Notes: a model not told the origin generated them from the sequence alone. A stretch of 64,000 bases of DNA from Brevibacillus thermoruber 423 (GCF_000454065.1 NZ_KE695655.1:87684-151683); one strand, 5' to 3'; positions 33,090 through 42,700 are shown, counted from the stretch's first letter. Numbers and translations: made by a program.

Positions 33090-34739
33090 ATGAAGAGACG
33101 ATTGTTACTGTTTTTTGTACTGCTGGTCCTGCTGGTCCTGCTGCTCATCCCCGGGTGGGCTGCGGCGGCCGGCAGCGCCAACGAAGAACCGGTGAACCTG
33201 ATGATCAATGGACAAGCCGTCCAGCCTGATGTGCCGCCGCTTATCCAAAACGGCCGCACGCTGGTTCCGATCCGGGTGATCGCCGAAGGGTTGGGTGCCG
33301 ATGTGAAGTGGGATGAGGCCGCGCGGACGGCGACCATCAAGCGCGGCGGACAAAAGCTGGTGCTCACGCTTGATTCCACGGCGGCCCTGGTCAACGGGAA
33401 ACAGGTGAAGCTGGACACCCCGCCGGTCGTGCGCCAGCAGCGGATGCTTCTGCCGCTGCGGTTCGTTGCCGAATCGCTCGGCGTCACGGTGGGATGGAAC
33501 GAGTCCTCTCGCACGGTAATCGCCAACGAGACGCCATCCGTTCTGATCAACGGCAAAAGTCCGTCCAAGCCGCTGGAGTTCTACCGGATGGGCAACTCGC
33601 TGTACGTCTCCGCACAGGCGGTGGCCGAACAGGTGGGATGGAAGGATTTCGCCTGGAAGCACCCGGACGAGACCGTCACCATCGACGGTCAGCAGGTGGT
33701 GCCCCTGGATCGGCTGGAAAAAGAACTGGGCGGCAGCATGACGTGGGACAAGCGGGACAACCGCGTCGAGATCGAACGGCTCAGCCGCTTTACCGGTGCT
33801 GCCGCGGAAGGGAACAGCGTCCGGATCGACACCACGCTGCCCGTGACCCCTGCTGCGTTCGTCCTGGAGGGACCGCACCGCATTGTGCTGGATCTGCCGC
33901 AGACCGAACTGGATGACGACCTGTTGGCCGCACTGGGCAGCCAGAAGGCCGACGAGGTTGGAGGGACGGATGGGCAGAATCAGCCGGATCAAGCAGGGGA
34001 CGCGAATCAGATGTCGCCGTCGGACAAGCCTGCCGCCGGCACGCTGATCGCCAATATCCGATACAGCCAGTACAGTTCTTCGCCGAAGACGGTTCGGGTC
34101 GTCATTGAGCTGAACCAGAAGAGCCAGTATAATCTGGAGTATACCAACGACGGGATTACCGTCAAACTGACGCCTGCTGCGACTGCTCCCGGCAAGACGG
34201 GCTTCCTGATTGTCGTCGACGCGGGACACGGGGGCCACGACAATGGGGCCGGCGGCGCAGCCGGCAATGTGGAAAAGGACTTTACCCTGGCCGTTGCCAA
34301 AAAGCTGGCGGCAGAGTTGAAGAAGTACCCCGAGTTTCAGGTGGAGATGACGCGCACCACGGACGTCTATCTGACCCTGGCACAGCGGGTGGCGTTCGCC
34401 AACGATCGGAAGGCGGATCTGTTCATTTCGATTCACGCCAACTCGTTCACGAAGCCGACCGCGGGGGGTACCGAGACGTTCTACTACAACGCCAACAGCG
34501 AAGCCCTGGCCCGGATCGTACACCGTCACCTGCAGGGGGCGACGAAATTTCCTGACCGGGGCGTGAAGCAAACCGCGTTTTACGTGATCAAAAACACGAA
34601 AATGCCGGCCGTGCTGACGGAGACGGGCTTCCTCTCCAATCCGACGGAAAACGCCCAGCTCACGTCGCCGGCGTTTCAGGACAAAGTAGCCAAAGCGCTT
34701 GCCGCCGCCATTCGCGAGTACTATCTCACGTACCGGTAA
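33090..34739 (+). CDS. N-acetylmuramoyl-L-alanine amidase with stalk, AMIN and Amidase_3 domains
   Basis: 549 residues, ATG at 33090 behind GGAGGAGGTC. Signal peptide LLLFFVLLVLLVLLLIPGWA with AAAA site. Residues ~35-220 hold copper-amine-oxidase-N-like stalk repeats (LMINGQAVQPDVPPLIQNGR, TLVPIRVIAEGLGADVKWDE; RMLLPLRFVAESLGVTVGWN). An AMIN domain spans about 235-360 and Amidase_3 about 368-549. Zinc ligands are in VVDAGHGGHD, the Glu of NVEKDF and the His of ISIHANS; the catalytic Glu is in LTETGFLSN. It cleaves peptidoglycan at the MurNAc-L-Ala bond outside the cell, for wall turnover or sporulation. Confidence 0.92.
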   Translation: MKRRLLLFFVLLVLLVLLLIPGWAAAAGSANEEPVNLMINGQAVQPDVPPLIQNGRTLVPIRVIAEGLGADVKWDEAARTATIKRGGQKLVLTLDSTAALVNGKQVKLDTPPVVRQQRMLLPLRFVAESLGVTVGWNESSRTVIANETPSVLINGKSPSKPLEFYRMGNSLYVSAQAVAEQVGWKDFAWKHPDETVTIDGQQVVPLDRLEKELGGSMTWDKRDNRVEIERLSRFTGAAAEGNSVRIDTTLPVTPAAFVLEGPHRIVLDLPQTELDDDLLAALGSQKADEVGGTDGQNQPDQAGDANQMSPSDKPAAGTLIANIRYSQYSSSPKTVRVVIELNQKSQYNLEYTNDGITVKLTPAATAPGKTGFLIVVDAGHGGHDNGAGGAAGNVEKDFTLAVAKKLAAELKKYPEFQVEMTRTTDVYLTLAQRVAFANDRKADLFISIHANSFTKPTAGGTETFYYNANSEALARIVHRHLQGATKFPDRGVKQTAFYVIKNTKMPAVLTETGFLSNPTENAQLTSPAFQDKVAKALAAAIREYYLTYR

Positions 34740-34783
34740 GCGGCGGGACAAGCCAGGCGACATGACCAGAAGGGGGGTTCCCG

Positions 34784-35359
34784 ATGAAACGACGCAGTTT
34801 GATCGGACTCGCTGCAGCTCTCGTGCTGCTTGTGGCAGGATGCGGACAGGGGGCGAAGCCCGCACCGCAGCCATCCGGCCAGCAGACAGGCGCGACCGCG
34901 CCGCAGCCGCAGGCGGAACAGCCGACGACACCACAGGCTGAAAAGCCGGCGCAGCCGCAGCTCACCAAGAAGACGATCGCCGTGTACTACACGGACGACA
35001 ACTTGACGGCCCTGCAAAAGGAAGAGCAGGAGATCGCGTATGCCGACGACCTCGACAAGTACAAAAAAGCGATCGCCCTGCTGGAAAAACCGAAGCAGGC
35101 GGGACACAGCCCGCTGTGGAAGGATTTCCACTATCACTCCGTCACGTTTGACAAAGGCACGCTGACCATTGACGCCGACAGCAAGAATGTGTACAACCTC
35201 GGTTCCAGCGGCGAAGCCATGGCCATTGATGCGTTGAAGCAGACGCTGTTCCAGTTCGACGAAGTGAAGCGCATCGTGATTCTGGAAGACGGCAAGCCGG
35301 CCGAGTCCCTGATGGGTCACGTTGACATCACGGAACCGTTGACAAGAGACAGCCAATGA
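34784..35359 (+). CDS. GerMN-domain lipoprotein
   Basis: 191 residues, ATG at 34784 behind AAGGGGGGTTCCC. Lipoprotein signal RRSLIGLAAALVLLVAGC, then a linker rich in Pro, Gln and Ala (residues ~25-60), then a GerMN domain: KKTIAVYYTDDNLTALQKEE, HYHSVTFDKGTLTIDADSKN, SGEAMAIDALKQTLFQFDEV and KRIVILEDGKPAESLMGH. GerMN domains occur in the spore protein GerM and in other envelope lipoproteins. It lies 45 bp after the amidase, probably in one operon, consistent with a cell-wall role. Its own terminator hairpin is the one duplicated around repeat copy 1. Confidence 0.8.
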   Translation: MKRRSLIGLAAALVLLVAGCGQGAKPAPQPSGQQTGATAPQPQAEQPTTPQAEKPAQPQLTKKTIAVYYTDDNLTALQKEEQEIAYADDLDKYKKAIALLEKPKQAGHSPLWKDFHYHSVTFDKGTLTIDADSKNVYNLGSSGEAMAIDALKQTLFQFDEVKRIVILEDGKPAESLMGHVDITEPLTRDSQ

Positions 35360-35363
35360 TGAC

Positions 35364-35395
35364 AAACGACATGTCCAGTACCGGACATGTCGTTT
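35364..35395 (+). repeat. Upstream copy of the GerMN-gene terminator hairpin (no U-tract)
   Basis: AAACGACATGTCC (35364-35376) pairs with GGACATGTCGTTT (35383-35395), loop AGTACC. The next bases are CATTG, not a T run, so termination here should be weak. The same arms occur again at 35652-35683, after the 256-bp element. Confidence 0.85.
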
Positions 35396-35651
35396 CATTG
35401 TGCAGACAAAGTGACTGCCTGGGGGAGAAGCACGTTTCCGGCTTCCGCTCCGTGCTCGCCCAGCAGGGAAGCACAGGCTGCACGCTCCGCACCGATTTGC
35501 GGGGGATCGCCAAAGCCGCATCGCTGCGCAGCCCATTCAGAGGTGGCGCTCCTTTTTCCCGCAAATCGCTGCTCCGCTTGGTAGGGCTTCACAAGTCGCT
35601 CTGCCTGGAAACATGCTTCTCCTCCGACACAATAGGTTTGTCTTCAGGCTG
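35396..35651 (+). mobile_element. 256-bp terminator-nested repeat element, copy 1
   Basis: One of three copies with roughly 90% or higher identity by eye. The ends are imperfect inverted repeats: left GACAAAGTGACTGC then GGGGGAGAAGCACGTTTCC; right, read on the other strand, GACAAACCTATTGTG then GGAGGAGAAGCATGTTTCC. The interior can fold (CCGCA/TGCGG and CGATTTGCGGG/CCCGCAAATCG). No transposase is encoded; the open frames across it in several frames are by-products of its base composition. It is bracketed by two copies of the GerMN-gene terminator hairpin. Confidence 0.8.
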
Positions 35652-35690
35652 AAACGACATGTCCAAAACCGGACATGTCGTTTTTTTGTT
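35652..35690 (+). terminator. Downstream copy of the GerMN-gene terminator hairpin (functional)
   Basis: AAACGACATGTCC (35652-35664) pairs with GGACATGTCGTTT (35671-35683), loop AAAACC, followed by TTTTGTT. It differs from the upstream copy only in two loop bases and in having the U-tract. Confidence 0.9.
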
Positions 35691-35722
35691 ACGAAAAAGG
35701 GCTGTCGCGAATCGGCCAAACT

Positions 35723-35775
35723 TTAAAAAAGCTTTACAATGGCACCACAATTCAACAACATTCGAGCGGTATAGT
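35723..35775 (+). promoter_or_regulatory. Pho-box array and -10 of pstS
   Basis: Four hexamers with exact 11-bp period: TTAAAA (35723), TTACAA (35734), CCACAA (35745), CAACAT (35756), each separated by 5 bp, then TATAGT at 35770-35775. This is the layout of Bacillus PhoP boxes (TTAACA-like, 5-bp spacers) ending at a -10 box and replacing the -35. It should induce the pst operon on phosphate starvation. Confidence 0.7.
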
Positions 35776-35830
35776 TTGTTCATGGAAAGAGAAACAATCC
35801 AAACCGATGTTTAAGGAGGATTTTCATCAG

Positions 35831-36745
35831 ATGAAAAAGCTCGGCAAAATGCTTATGGTGCTGACCTTCGCAGGTGCGCTTCTGGCGGGATGCGGAAGCA
35901 ACAACGCAGCTCCGGCACAACCGGAACAACAAGGCAATGCGCAAAACACCGGTTCTTCCGTATCCGGCGAGCCAGTAACCGCAGTAGGTTCCACCGCACT
36001 GCAGCCGCTCGTCGAACAAGCGGCAAAAGACTTCATGGCCAAGAACCAGGGCGCGCAAATCCAGGTGCAGGGCGGCGGCAGCGGCACCGGTTTGAGCCAG
36101 GTTGCCAGCGGGGCAGCCACCATCGGCAACTCCGACATCTTCGCCGAAGAGAAACAAGGCATTCCGGCCAACGAGCTGGTCGACCATAAAGTGGCGGTAG
36201 TCGGGATGGCAGCAGTCGTAAGCCCGAAAGTCACGGTTGACAATCTGACCAAGCAGCAGTTGATCGACATCTTCACCGGCAAAATCACCAACTGGAAAGA
36301 AGTGGGCGGTCCTGACCTGAAAGTTACGCTGGTAAACCGTCCGAAGAGCTCCGGCACTCGCGCCACCTTCCACAAGTTCGCGCTGGACGGCCATGACGAA
36401 GCGGAAGGCATCACCGAAGATTCCTCCGGCACCGTTCGCAAAATCGTAGCGGAAACCCCGGGTGCCATCGGCTATTTGGCTCTTTCCTACATCGACAATT
36501 CGGTAAAAGCGCTGAAACTGGACGGCGTGGAAGCCACTGCGGAAAACATCACCACGAACAAGTATCCGGTATGGGCGTATGAACACATGTACACCAAGGG
36601 GGAACCGACCGGCACGGCAAAAGCGTTCCTCGACTTCATCCTGAGCGATGAGGTGCAGAAGAAAACCGTCAAGGACCTGGGCTTCCTGCCCATCACCGAC
36701 ATGAAGATGGAGCGCGACGCCCAAGGCAATGTAACCCAAAAATAA
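35831..36745 (+). CDS. pstS: Phosphate-binding lipoprotein PstS
   Basis: 304 residues, ATG at 35831; AAGGAGG lies 11 bases upstream. Lipobox FAGALLAGC. The PstS-type phosphate pocket is seen in VTAVGSTALQPLVEQAAKDF, IQVQGGGSGTGLSQVASGAA, GNSDIFAEEKQG, and LVNRPKSSGTRATFHKFALD, with TPGAIGYLALSYIDNSVKAL. It binds phosphate outside the membrane and passes it to PstCA. First gene of pstSCAB, preceded by a Pho-box array. Confidence 0.95.
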   Translation: MKKLGKMLMVLTFAGALLAGCGSNNAAPAQPEQQGNAQNTGSSVSGEPVTAVGSTALQPLVEQAAKDFMAKNQGAQIQVQGGGSGTGLSQVASGAATIGNSDIFAEEKQGIPANELVDHKVAVVGMAAVVSPKVTVDNLTKQQLIDIFTGKITNWKEVGGPDLKVTLVNRPKSSGTRATFHKFALDGHDEAEGITEDSSGTVRKIVAETPGAIGYLALSYIDNSVKALKLDGVEATAENITTNKYPVWAYEHMYTKGEPTGTAKAFLDFILSDEVQKKTVKDLGFLPITDMKMERDAQGNVTQK

Positions 36746-36832
36746 TGGACAGACAATCGGCAGCAGAATGAGGGGTGGGGGGGCACTTGCCCCTCATTTT
36801 GCGTATTTCTCTGATTCATATGGAGGGAGATT

Positions 36833-37825
36833 ATGAGTCGTCGTTCGGAAGGGTCAACTATCGCAAGCAACCGCATCATCGCAGACCACACGCCGGAAGT
36901 CGGGGAGCGGAAATCCGCGATCGACCGCAAGCTGCTGACGTACAACAAGCGTCAGTTTACAGAGAACGTGACAGGCCGATTCATCGCCATGGCGTGCGCC
37001 GGCCTGCTGGTGGTTGTCGTGCTGTCGATCACGTATTTTATCGCCTCCAAGGGGCTGTCGACGTTCCTGATCAATGGGGTCAGCCTTGGCGAGTTTTTGA
37101 CCGGGGTAAAATGGGACCCCGAAGGCGAGCCGGCTGTTTACGGCGTGCTGCCGTTTATTCTCGGCTCGTTCCTCGTTACCCTGCTGGCCGCGCTCATTGC
37201 GGCCCCGCTGGGCATTGGCGCAGCTATTTTCATGACGGAAATCTTCCCGGGTTTCGGGAAAAAAGTACTCAAGCCGGTCATTGAACTGCTGGTGGGCATT
37301 CCATCGGTCGTGTACGGCTACGTTGGTCTTACCTTGCTGGTACCGTTTATCCGCGAGCAGTTTGACGTTCTCGGGTTCAGCCTGCTGGCGGGGGGGCTCG
37401 TTCTGGCCCTGATGATTCTGCCGACCATTACCAGCGTGGCGACGGACGCCATTGAGGCTGTGCCGCAGGACTTGCGCAACGCCTCGCTCGCGCTGGGAGC
37501 GACCCGTTGGCAGACGATTTGGAATGTGGTGCTGCATTCCGCGCTGCCGGGGTGCCTGACCGCTGTCGTGCTGGGGATGGCCCGCGCGTTCGGGGAAGCG
37601 CTGGCCGTGCAGATGGTGATTGGCAACACCACCAAGCTGCCGGGCGGCCTGCTCGACCCGATCAGCACGTTGACCAGCGGCATTACGCTGAACATGGGGA
37701 ACACGATCCAGGGGACGCCCTACAACAACGCCCTGTGGTCCATGGCGCTCCTGCTCCTGCTGATGTCGTTTGTCTTCATCATGATCTTGCGCATTCTCGG
37801 CAGAAAGAAGTTGGTTAACAAATGA
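36833..37825 (+). CDS. pstC: Phosphate ABC transporter permease PstC
   Basis: 330 residues, ATG at 36833 behind GGAGGGAGATT. A cytoplasmic N-terminal extension of about 45 residues precedes six membrane spans (FIAMACAGLLVVVVLSITYF, GVLPFILGSFLVTLLAALIA, and others). Permease motifs: IELLVGIPSVVYGYVGLTLL and the EAA-like EAVPQDLRNASLALGATRWQ. The stop overlaps pstA by four bases. With PstA it forms the phosphate channel. Confidence 0.94.
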   Translation: MSRRSEGSTIASNRIIADHTPEVGERKSAIDRKLLTYNKRQFTENVTGRFIAMACAGLLVVVVLSITYFIASKGLSTFLINGVSLGEFLTGVKWDPEGEPAVYGVLPFILGSFLVTLLAALIAAPLGIGAAIFMTEIFPGFGKKVLKPVIELLVGIPSVVYGYVGLTLLVPFIREQFDVLGFSLLAGGLVLALMILPTITSVATDAIEAVPQDLRNASLALGATRWQTIWNVVLHSALPGCLTAVVLGMARAFGEALAVQMVIGNTTKLPGGLLDPISTLTSGITLNMGNTIQGTPYNNALWSMALLLLLMSFVFIMILRILGRKKLVNK

Positions 37826-38712
37826 GAGCAAAAGTTCTGGATCGCACGGCCACTGTTGTTCTTACGCTGATTGCGCTCTTGATCGTCGGCACGCTGGTGG
37901 GACTGCTTGGCTTCATCCTTTCGCAGGGATGGCACAAGCTCACTCTCGACTTTCTCACCTCCGCGCCCGACATTGTCAATGCCGGCGGGGGTGTGGGGCC
38001 GCAGTTGTTCAACTCCATCTACCTGCTGGTGCTGACCATGCTGATCGCACTGCCGCTGGGAATCGGGGCCGGCATTTACATGGCTGAATACGCTCCGGAT
38101 AACAAGTTTACGCAGTTTATCCGGTTGAGTATAGAAGTGCTGTCTTCCCTTCCGTCCATCGTCGTCGGCCTGTTTGGGCTGCTGGTGTTCGTCAACATGA
38201 CCGGGTGGGGGTATTCCCTGCTGTCCGGCGCCTTGGCCCTGACCGTGTTCAATTTCCCCCTGCTGGTGCGGATCACCGAGGATGCCCTGCGAAACGTCCC
38301 CCGCAGCCAAAAGGAGGCCAGTCTGGCGCTGGGGATTACCAAGTGGCGGACGATTGTTTCGGTGATCCTGCCGGCGGCGCTGCCGGGCATTATCACCGGC
38401 GTGATTCTGGCTTCCGGCCGGGTCTTCGGGGAAGCGGCGGCGCTGCTGTTTACCGCAGGGATGTCGTCTCCCAATCTGAACTTCACCGATTTTTCCCTGA
38501 ACAGCCCGACGTCTCCGCTCAATCCGTTCCGCCCGGCTGAAACGCTTGCCGTGCACATCTGGAAAGTGAACAGCGAAGGGCTGACGCCGGATGCCCGGGA
38601 CGTCGCCGACGGGGCGGCGGCCATCCTCGTCCTGGCCGTGCTGCTGTTTAATCTCGGCGCCCGTTGGTTTGGCAGCTGGCTCTACAAGAAAATGACTTCG
38701 GGAACGAACTAG
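37822..38712 (+). CDS. pstA: Phosphate ABC transporter permease PstA
   Basis: 296 residues, ATG at 37822 overlapping pstC (ATGA). Six membrane spans; motifs [40 protein letters not shown] and the EAA loop [20 protein letters not shown] followed by [18 protein letters not shown]. It is the second channel subunit of the Pst phosphate importer. pstB follows after 16 bp. Confidence 0.94.
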   Translation: MRAKVLDRTATVVLTLIALLIVGTLVGLLGFILSQGWHKLTLDFLTSAPDIVNAGGGVGPQLFNSIYLLVLTMLIALPLGIGAGIYMAEYAPDNKFTQFIRLSIEVLSSLPSIVVGLFGLLVFVNMTGWGYSLLSGALALTVFNFPLLVRITEDALRNVPRSQKEASLALGITKWRTIVSVILPAALPGIITGVILASGRVFGEAAALLFTAGMSSPNLNFTDFSLNSPTSPLNPFRPAETLAVHIWKVNSEGLTPDARDVADGAAAILVLAVLLFNLGARWFGSWLYKKMTSGTN

Positions 38713-38728
38713 GGAAGGGGTGGACGTC

Positions 38729-39502
38729 ATGCAAGCAGGCACAACGGTTGACACGATCATTCAGACGCGCAACGTCTCCGTGTACTACGGCGAAAAGCGC
38801 GCCGTTTCCAATATCAACATGGACATTGAACGAAATTCCGTCACGGCGTTCATCGGCCCGTCCGGCTGCGGGAAATCGACGCTCCTGCGCAGCCTGAACC
38901 GGATGAACGACCTCGTTCCCAACTGCCGCGTCACCGGTTCGATCGTGGTGGACGGCATTGAGGTGAACAGCGACAAGATCAACATCGAAGGGCTGCGCCA
39001 GGTGGTCGGCATGGTGTTTCAGCGGGCCAATCCGTTTTTCAAATCGATTTACGAAAACATCGCGTTCGCTCCCCGTTTCCACGGCATGCGGGACAAACGG
39101 GAGCTGGACGAGGTGGTGGAGCGGAGCCTGCGCAAGGCAGCCCTGTGGGATGAGGTGAAAGACCGGCTGCACGAGTCCGCGCTCTCCCTGTCCGGAGGCC
39201 AGCAGCAGCGGCTGTGCATCGCCCGGGCGATCGCCATGCAGCCGACGATTCTGCTGCTGGACGAACCGGCTTCCGCCCTGGACCCGATTTCCACCATGAA
39301 AATTGAAGAACTGGTGCTGGAGCTGAAGGAAGAGTACACGATTGTGATCGTGACGCACAATTTGCACCAGGCTGCCCGCATTTCCGACAAGACCGCCTTT
39401 TTCCTGATGGGGGAACTGGTGGAAATGAACGACACGTCGAAAATCTTCACCGCGCCGGAAAACAAGAAAACGGAAGATTACATCAGCGGCCGTTTCGGTT
39501 GA
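38729..39502 (+). CDS. pstB: Phosphate ABC transporter ATP-binding protein PstB (copy 1)
   Basis: 257 residues; ATG at 38729 preferred because AGGGAAGGGG lies eight bases upstream (GTG at 38720 is in frame but inside the SD spacing). Walker A is [20 protein letters not shown], with the PstB hallmark [13 protein letters not shown]; signature [16 protein letters not shown]; Walker [14 protein letters not shown]. Note [12 protein letters not shown] where most PstB, including copy 2 here, have FQQPNPFP. It couples ATP hydrolysis to phosphate uptake and ends the pstSCAB operon. A second pstB lies 2.4 kb downstream. Confidence 0.94.
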   Translation: MQAGTTVDTIIQTRNVSVYYGEKRAVSNINMDIERNSVTAFIGPSGCGKSTLLRSLNRMNDLVPNCRVTGSIVVDGIEVNSDKINIEGLRQVVGMVFQRANPFFKSIYENIAFAPRFHGMRDKRELDEVVERSLRKAALWDEVKDRLHESALSLSGGQQQRLCIARAIAMQPTILLLDEPASALDPISTMKIEELVLELKEEYTIVIVTHNLHQAARISDKTAFFLMGELVEMNDTSKIFTAPENKKTEDYISGRFG

Positions 39503-39537
39503 ATCTCCCTTTGTCGAATGGCCCGCATGTTGAATGC

Positions 39538-39588
39538 GACAAGCCCTTCACCATGCAGACAACCTGCGCGGTGGAGGGCTTTGTTTTG
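39538..39588 (+). terminator. Terminator of the pstSCAB operon
   Basis: ACAAGCCCT (39539-39547) pairs with AGGGCTTTGT across a loop that itself contains CACC...GGTGG, followed by TTTTGG. It lies between convergent pstB and the chemoreceptor gene. Confidence 0.7.
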
Positions 39589-39618
39589 GCTTTGGCTTCT
39601 GCCGCTATCGGACGCCGG

Positions 39619-41694
39619 TCACGAGGAGGCGGGAAGCGGCCGGACGATGGACCCGTCGGCGGCATCCGGCACGTGTGCGGCAGCCGTGCGGAAGAATCGG
39701 ATCTCCTGCTCCAGATCGTCCACGATGGCGGCGAGGCGTTCCGAGTTGTGCAGGAATTGTTCGGAGAGCGAGACGCTTTCCTGGGTGGCGGCGACGGCCT
39801 GCTGTGCGCCGGCAGTGACCGCCTGAGCGGAATGGGACAGTGTATCCACTCCCTCTTTGATGTCCTGGCTCTGCCTGCTAATGGAGCGGGACAGACGGCC
39901 GATGACGGCAAACTGTTCGGTAAGGATTTCGCTGACCGCGACGATCCGGGAGAACACGTCCGCCGCCTCGTGCAGCGTCTGCAGCCCGTCAACGGTGGCG
40001 TGGTCGGTTACCGTCATCCGCTCGGTGACGAGGTCCATGCGCGCCTGACCGGACGCGATCACCTGCTGAATCCGCTCGGTCGCGTCTTCCGTCTGCTCCG
40101 ACAGGAGGCGGATCTCTTCGGCCACGACGCCAAAGCCCAATCCGGCCTGGCCGGCCCGCGACGCTTCGATCCGCGCGTTGAGCGAAAGCAGCTTGGTCCG
40201 CTTGGAGATGCCCGCGATCAGGTTCAGGATCTCGTTGACGTCGTCCATGTTTTGCCGCAGGGAGGACATGGCTTCCAGGGAGGCTCTCATGTCGTCCGAG
40301 ATTTTCTGCATGTTCGCCTTCAGGTGGCCGATCGAATCGGCGGCCAGCGCCGTCTGCGCCCGCGCCTCTCCATTGTGCTCGATCGCCGTCCGAATGGAGC
40401 CGGTAATCCGGGAGATTTCATCGGTGATGCGGTCCACAATGGCGCGGATGTTTTCGATCTGCGCCTGCTGCCTGTCCATCTCGGCGGAAAGGCGCTCGGT
40501 GACGCCGACCACTTCCGTCTGCATGGTGTGGGAATGGCGGGAGCCCTTCCCGACGTGCTCGGCGACATGCTTGACATCGGCGATCACGCGCTGGATTTTT
40601 CCGATAATGGTGCGGATCTGGCCGCTCATGCGGTTGAAGCTGTCGGCCAACTGGCGGATTTCGTCGCGGGTGTTCACCTGCATCGTCTGGAACAGGTCCC
40701 CTTCGCTGAAGGCGGCCAGTTTCGTCTGCACTTCCTTGATCGGCGTAATGATCCGGCGGACGTACAGGAAGAGCAGGGCTGCCAGCGCCGCCAGTCCGAT
40801 CAGCGAGACGGCGAAAATGGTCAGCCGCATCGCCCGCACGTCCTGTTCCACTTCGGCCACCGCCTGCAGGACGACGATCCCCCATTTGAGCTTTTCGTCG
40901 TAGCGGTAGGCGACCAGGTAATCGGCGCCGTTTTGGTTCAGGATGGCGGTGCCCGATTGTCCGGCGGCGACGCTGCGGACGACCGGCATGTGGTCGAGGG
41001 CAGGCCGTTGCAGCGCGTATGTCTGGTCGGGGTGGGCGACCAGTTTTCCCAGGCGGTCGACGATCATCGCATAACCGGTTTCCCCCAGTTTGACCTGCTG
41101 GACAAACGCGCTCAGCTTGGGGACGGAGACAAACGCGACGACCGCACCGACGACCTCGTCGTCAGGGCTGCGCAGGGCGAGGGAGACGGCGATTTTGGGA
41201 AACTCCGTGTCGGAAAACCGGAACACGTCGGAGATGTAGGCAGCCTGCGCCGAAACGGCTCCCTGGTACCAGTCCGTTTTGCGGGGATCGTATCCGGCGT
41301 CAAGGGGTGAACCGGGAAAAGTGAGGTAGCGGCCGTCCCGGGTAGCCAACTGCAGTTCGGAAATGTTGGCGTTGTGGGCCGCCATGTCGGAAAAGATGTC
41401 GAAGACCTGGCTGTTGGACAGCGGGCTGTGCTTGTACACGGTGGCAAAGGACTGCAGGGCGTTTTCGATCGAATGAACGCGGTCGTTTACTTCCTGCAGG
41501 GCCGAGCGGGACGCTTCCCGAAGCTGTGTCTCCGTCTTTTCGTTCAGCATCGCCTTGGCCTGATACCCGATAAACAAGGCGGTCAGGGCCATCATGCAGA
41601 TTACCATCGTCATGCTTCCGACGAACAGCCGGGTGAAGATGGTCCTGGACGGAAAAGGCGCGAGGCGCGGCTTGCTCGTTTGGTTTGTTGGCAT
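39619..41694 (-). CDS. Methyl-accepting chemotaxis protein (dCache sensor)
   Basis: 691 residues, start at 41694. A first membrane helix ([20 protein letters not shown], about residues 27-47) precedes an extracellular double-Cache sensor (SVAxxL-type; motifs GDRYLTFPG-like [39 protein letters not shown]). A second helix ([19 protein letters not shown]), HAMP ([20 protein letters not shown]) and a long signalling hairpin with the tip [20 protein letters not shown] and [20 protein letters not shown] follow. dCache receptors sense small organic ligands. It lies between the two pstB genes on the opposite strand; whether it senses phosphate-related signals is unknown. Confidence 0.9.
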   Translation of the reverse strand: MPTNQTSKPRLAPFPSRTIFTRLFVGSMTMVICMMALTALFIGYQAKAMLNEKTETQLREASRSALQEVNDRVHSIENALQSFATVYKHSPLSNSQVFDIFSDMAAHNANISELQLATRDGRYLTFPGSPLDAGYDPRKTDWYQGAVSAQAAYISDVFRFSDTEFPKIAVSLALRSPDDEVVGAVVAFVSVPKLSAFVQQVKLGETGYAMIVDRLGKLVAHPDQTYALQRPALDHMPVVRSVAAGQSGTAILNQNGADYLVAYRYDEKLKWGIVVLQAVAEVEQDVRAMRLTIFAVSLIGLAALAALLFLYVRRIITPIKEVQTKLAAFSEGDLFQTMQVNTRDEIRQLADSFNRMSGQIRTIIGKIQRVIADVKHVAEHVGKGSRHSHTMQTEVVGVTERLSAEMDRQQAQIENIRAIVDRITDEISRITGSIRTAIEHNGEARAQTALAADSIGHLKANMQKISDDMRASLEAMSSLRQNMDDVNEILNLIAGISKRTKLLSLNARIEASRAGQAGLGFGVVAEEIRLLSEQTEDATERIQQVIASGQARMDLVTERMTVTDHATVDGLQTLHEAADVFSRIVAVSEILTEQFAVIGRLSRSISRQSQDIKEGVDTLSHSAQAVTAGAQQAVAATQESVSLSEQFLHNSERLAAIVDDLEQEIRFFRTAAAHVPDAADGSIVRPLPASS

Positions 41695-41778
41695 TGATGA
41701 TTCTCCCCTTGTTCGACAATGCGTACAGCCTTATTGTAGGGGGCGCCGGGAGAGACGTCGATTGCATCAGGGAAAGAT

Positions 41779-41861
41779 TTACCATAACTTTACCTTTGCT
41801 CCAAATCTTTATCAAAACTTTATACATTTCATACAAAAACGCAACATTCGGCCGATATAGT
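41779..41861 (+). promoter_or_regulatory. Pho-box array and -10 of the second pstB
   Basis: Hexamers at exact 11-bp steps: TTACCA (41779), TTACCT (41790), CCAAAT (41801), TCAAAA (41812), TACATT (41823), CAAAAA (41834), CATTCG (41845), then TATAGT at 41856-41861. The same -10 sequence and periodicity occur upstream of pstS. It is interpreted as an extended PhoP-binding region. Confidence 0.65.
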
Positions 41862-41928
41862 TGGAAAGGATGAGCGTGGTCCACCGCGACGCGATCGAGA
41901 AGACGAGAAACGAAGGAGCGAATACCGC

Positions 41929-42681
41929 ATGAGCGTCATTTCGGTTCGTGAGTTGAATCTCTACTACGGCAAACAGCAAGCTCTTCATCATATACATCTC
42001 GATGTGGAACCCCACTCGATCACGGCCCTGATCGGACCGTCGGGATGCGGAAAATCCACGTTTTTGCGGACGCTGAACCGCATGAACGACTACGTTCCGC
42101 ACACGCGCATCACGGGAACGGTCAAGGTGTTCGGCGAAGACATCTACGGCCCCAACGTGGACGTGGAGCGTCTGCGCAAAAACATCGGGATGGTGTTTCA
42201 GCAGCCCAACCCGTTTCCGAAAAGCATTTACGACAACATCGCCTACGGCCCGCGTCTGCACGGCACAACCGACCGCAGCACGCTGGACGAGATCGTGGAA
42301 AACAGCCTAAAGGCAGCCGCGCTCTGGGACGAGGTAAAAGACGTGCTGAAAAAACCGGCGTACAGCCTCTCCGGCGGCCAGCAGCAGCGCCTCTGCATCG
42401 CCCGCGCGCTGGCGGTCCAACCGCAGATTCTGCTGATGGACGAACCGACGTCGGCGCTCGACCCGATCTCCACGGCGAAGATCGAGGAGCTGCTGATCAA
42501 GCTGAAGGAAACCTACACGATCGTCATCGTCACCCACAACATGCAGCAGGCGGCCCGCATCTCCGACAAGACGGCGTTTTTCCTCAACGGAGAGCTGGTG
42601 GAATACGACGCCACTCCGGTCATTTTCCAAAATCCGAGCGACAAGCGGACGGAAGATTACATCACCGGGCGTTTCGGATAA
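41929..42681 (+). CDS. pstB: Phosphate ABC transporter ATP-binding protein PstB (copy 2)
   Basis: 250 residues, ATG at 41929 behind CGAAGGAGCG. A complete Pst[21 protein letters not shown] (Walker A), [60 protein letters not shown] and [20 protein letters not shown]. It is closer to the family consensus than copy 1. It stands alone, with its own Pho-box array and terminator, so it can be expressed without the rest of the pst operon and could substitute for copy 1 in the PstSCA complex. Confidence 0.94.
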   Translation: MSVISVRELNLYYGKQQALHHIHLDVEPHSITALIGPSGCGKSTFLRTLNRMNDYVPHTRITGTVKVFGEDIYGPNVDVERLRKNIGMVFQQPNPFPKSIYDNIAYGPRLHGTTDRSTLDEIVENSLKAAALWDEVKDVLKKPAYSLSGGQQQRLCIARALAVQPQILLMDEPTSALDPISTAKIEELLIKLKETYTIVIVTHNMQQAARISDKTAFFLNGELVEYDATPVIFQNPSDKRTEDYITGRFG

Positions 42682-42700
42682 CCCGACAGTATCGTAAGAT

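Noticed and set aside
35405..35652. Proteins of about 60-100 residues encoded in the 256-bp repeats
   Set aside because: Frames are open on both strands in all copies, lack SD sequences and lie within a non-coding element with inverted terminal repeats.
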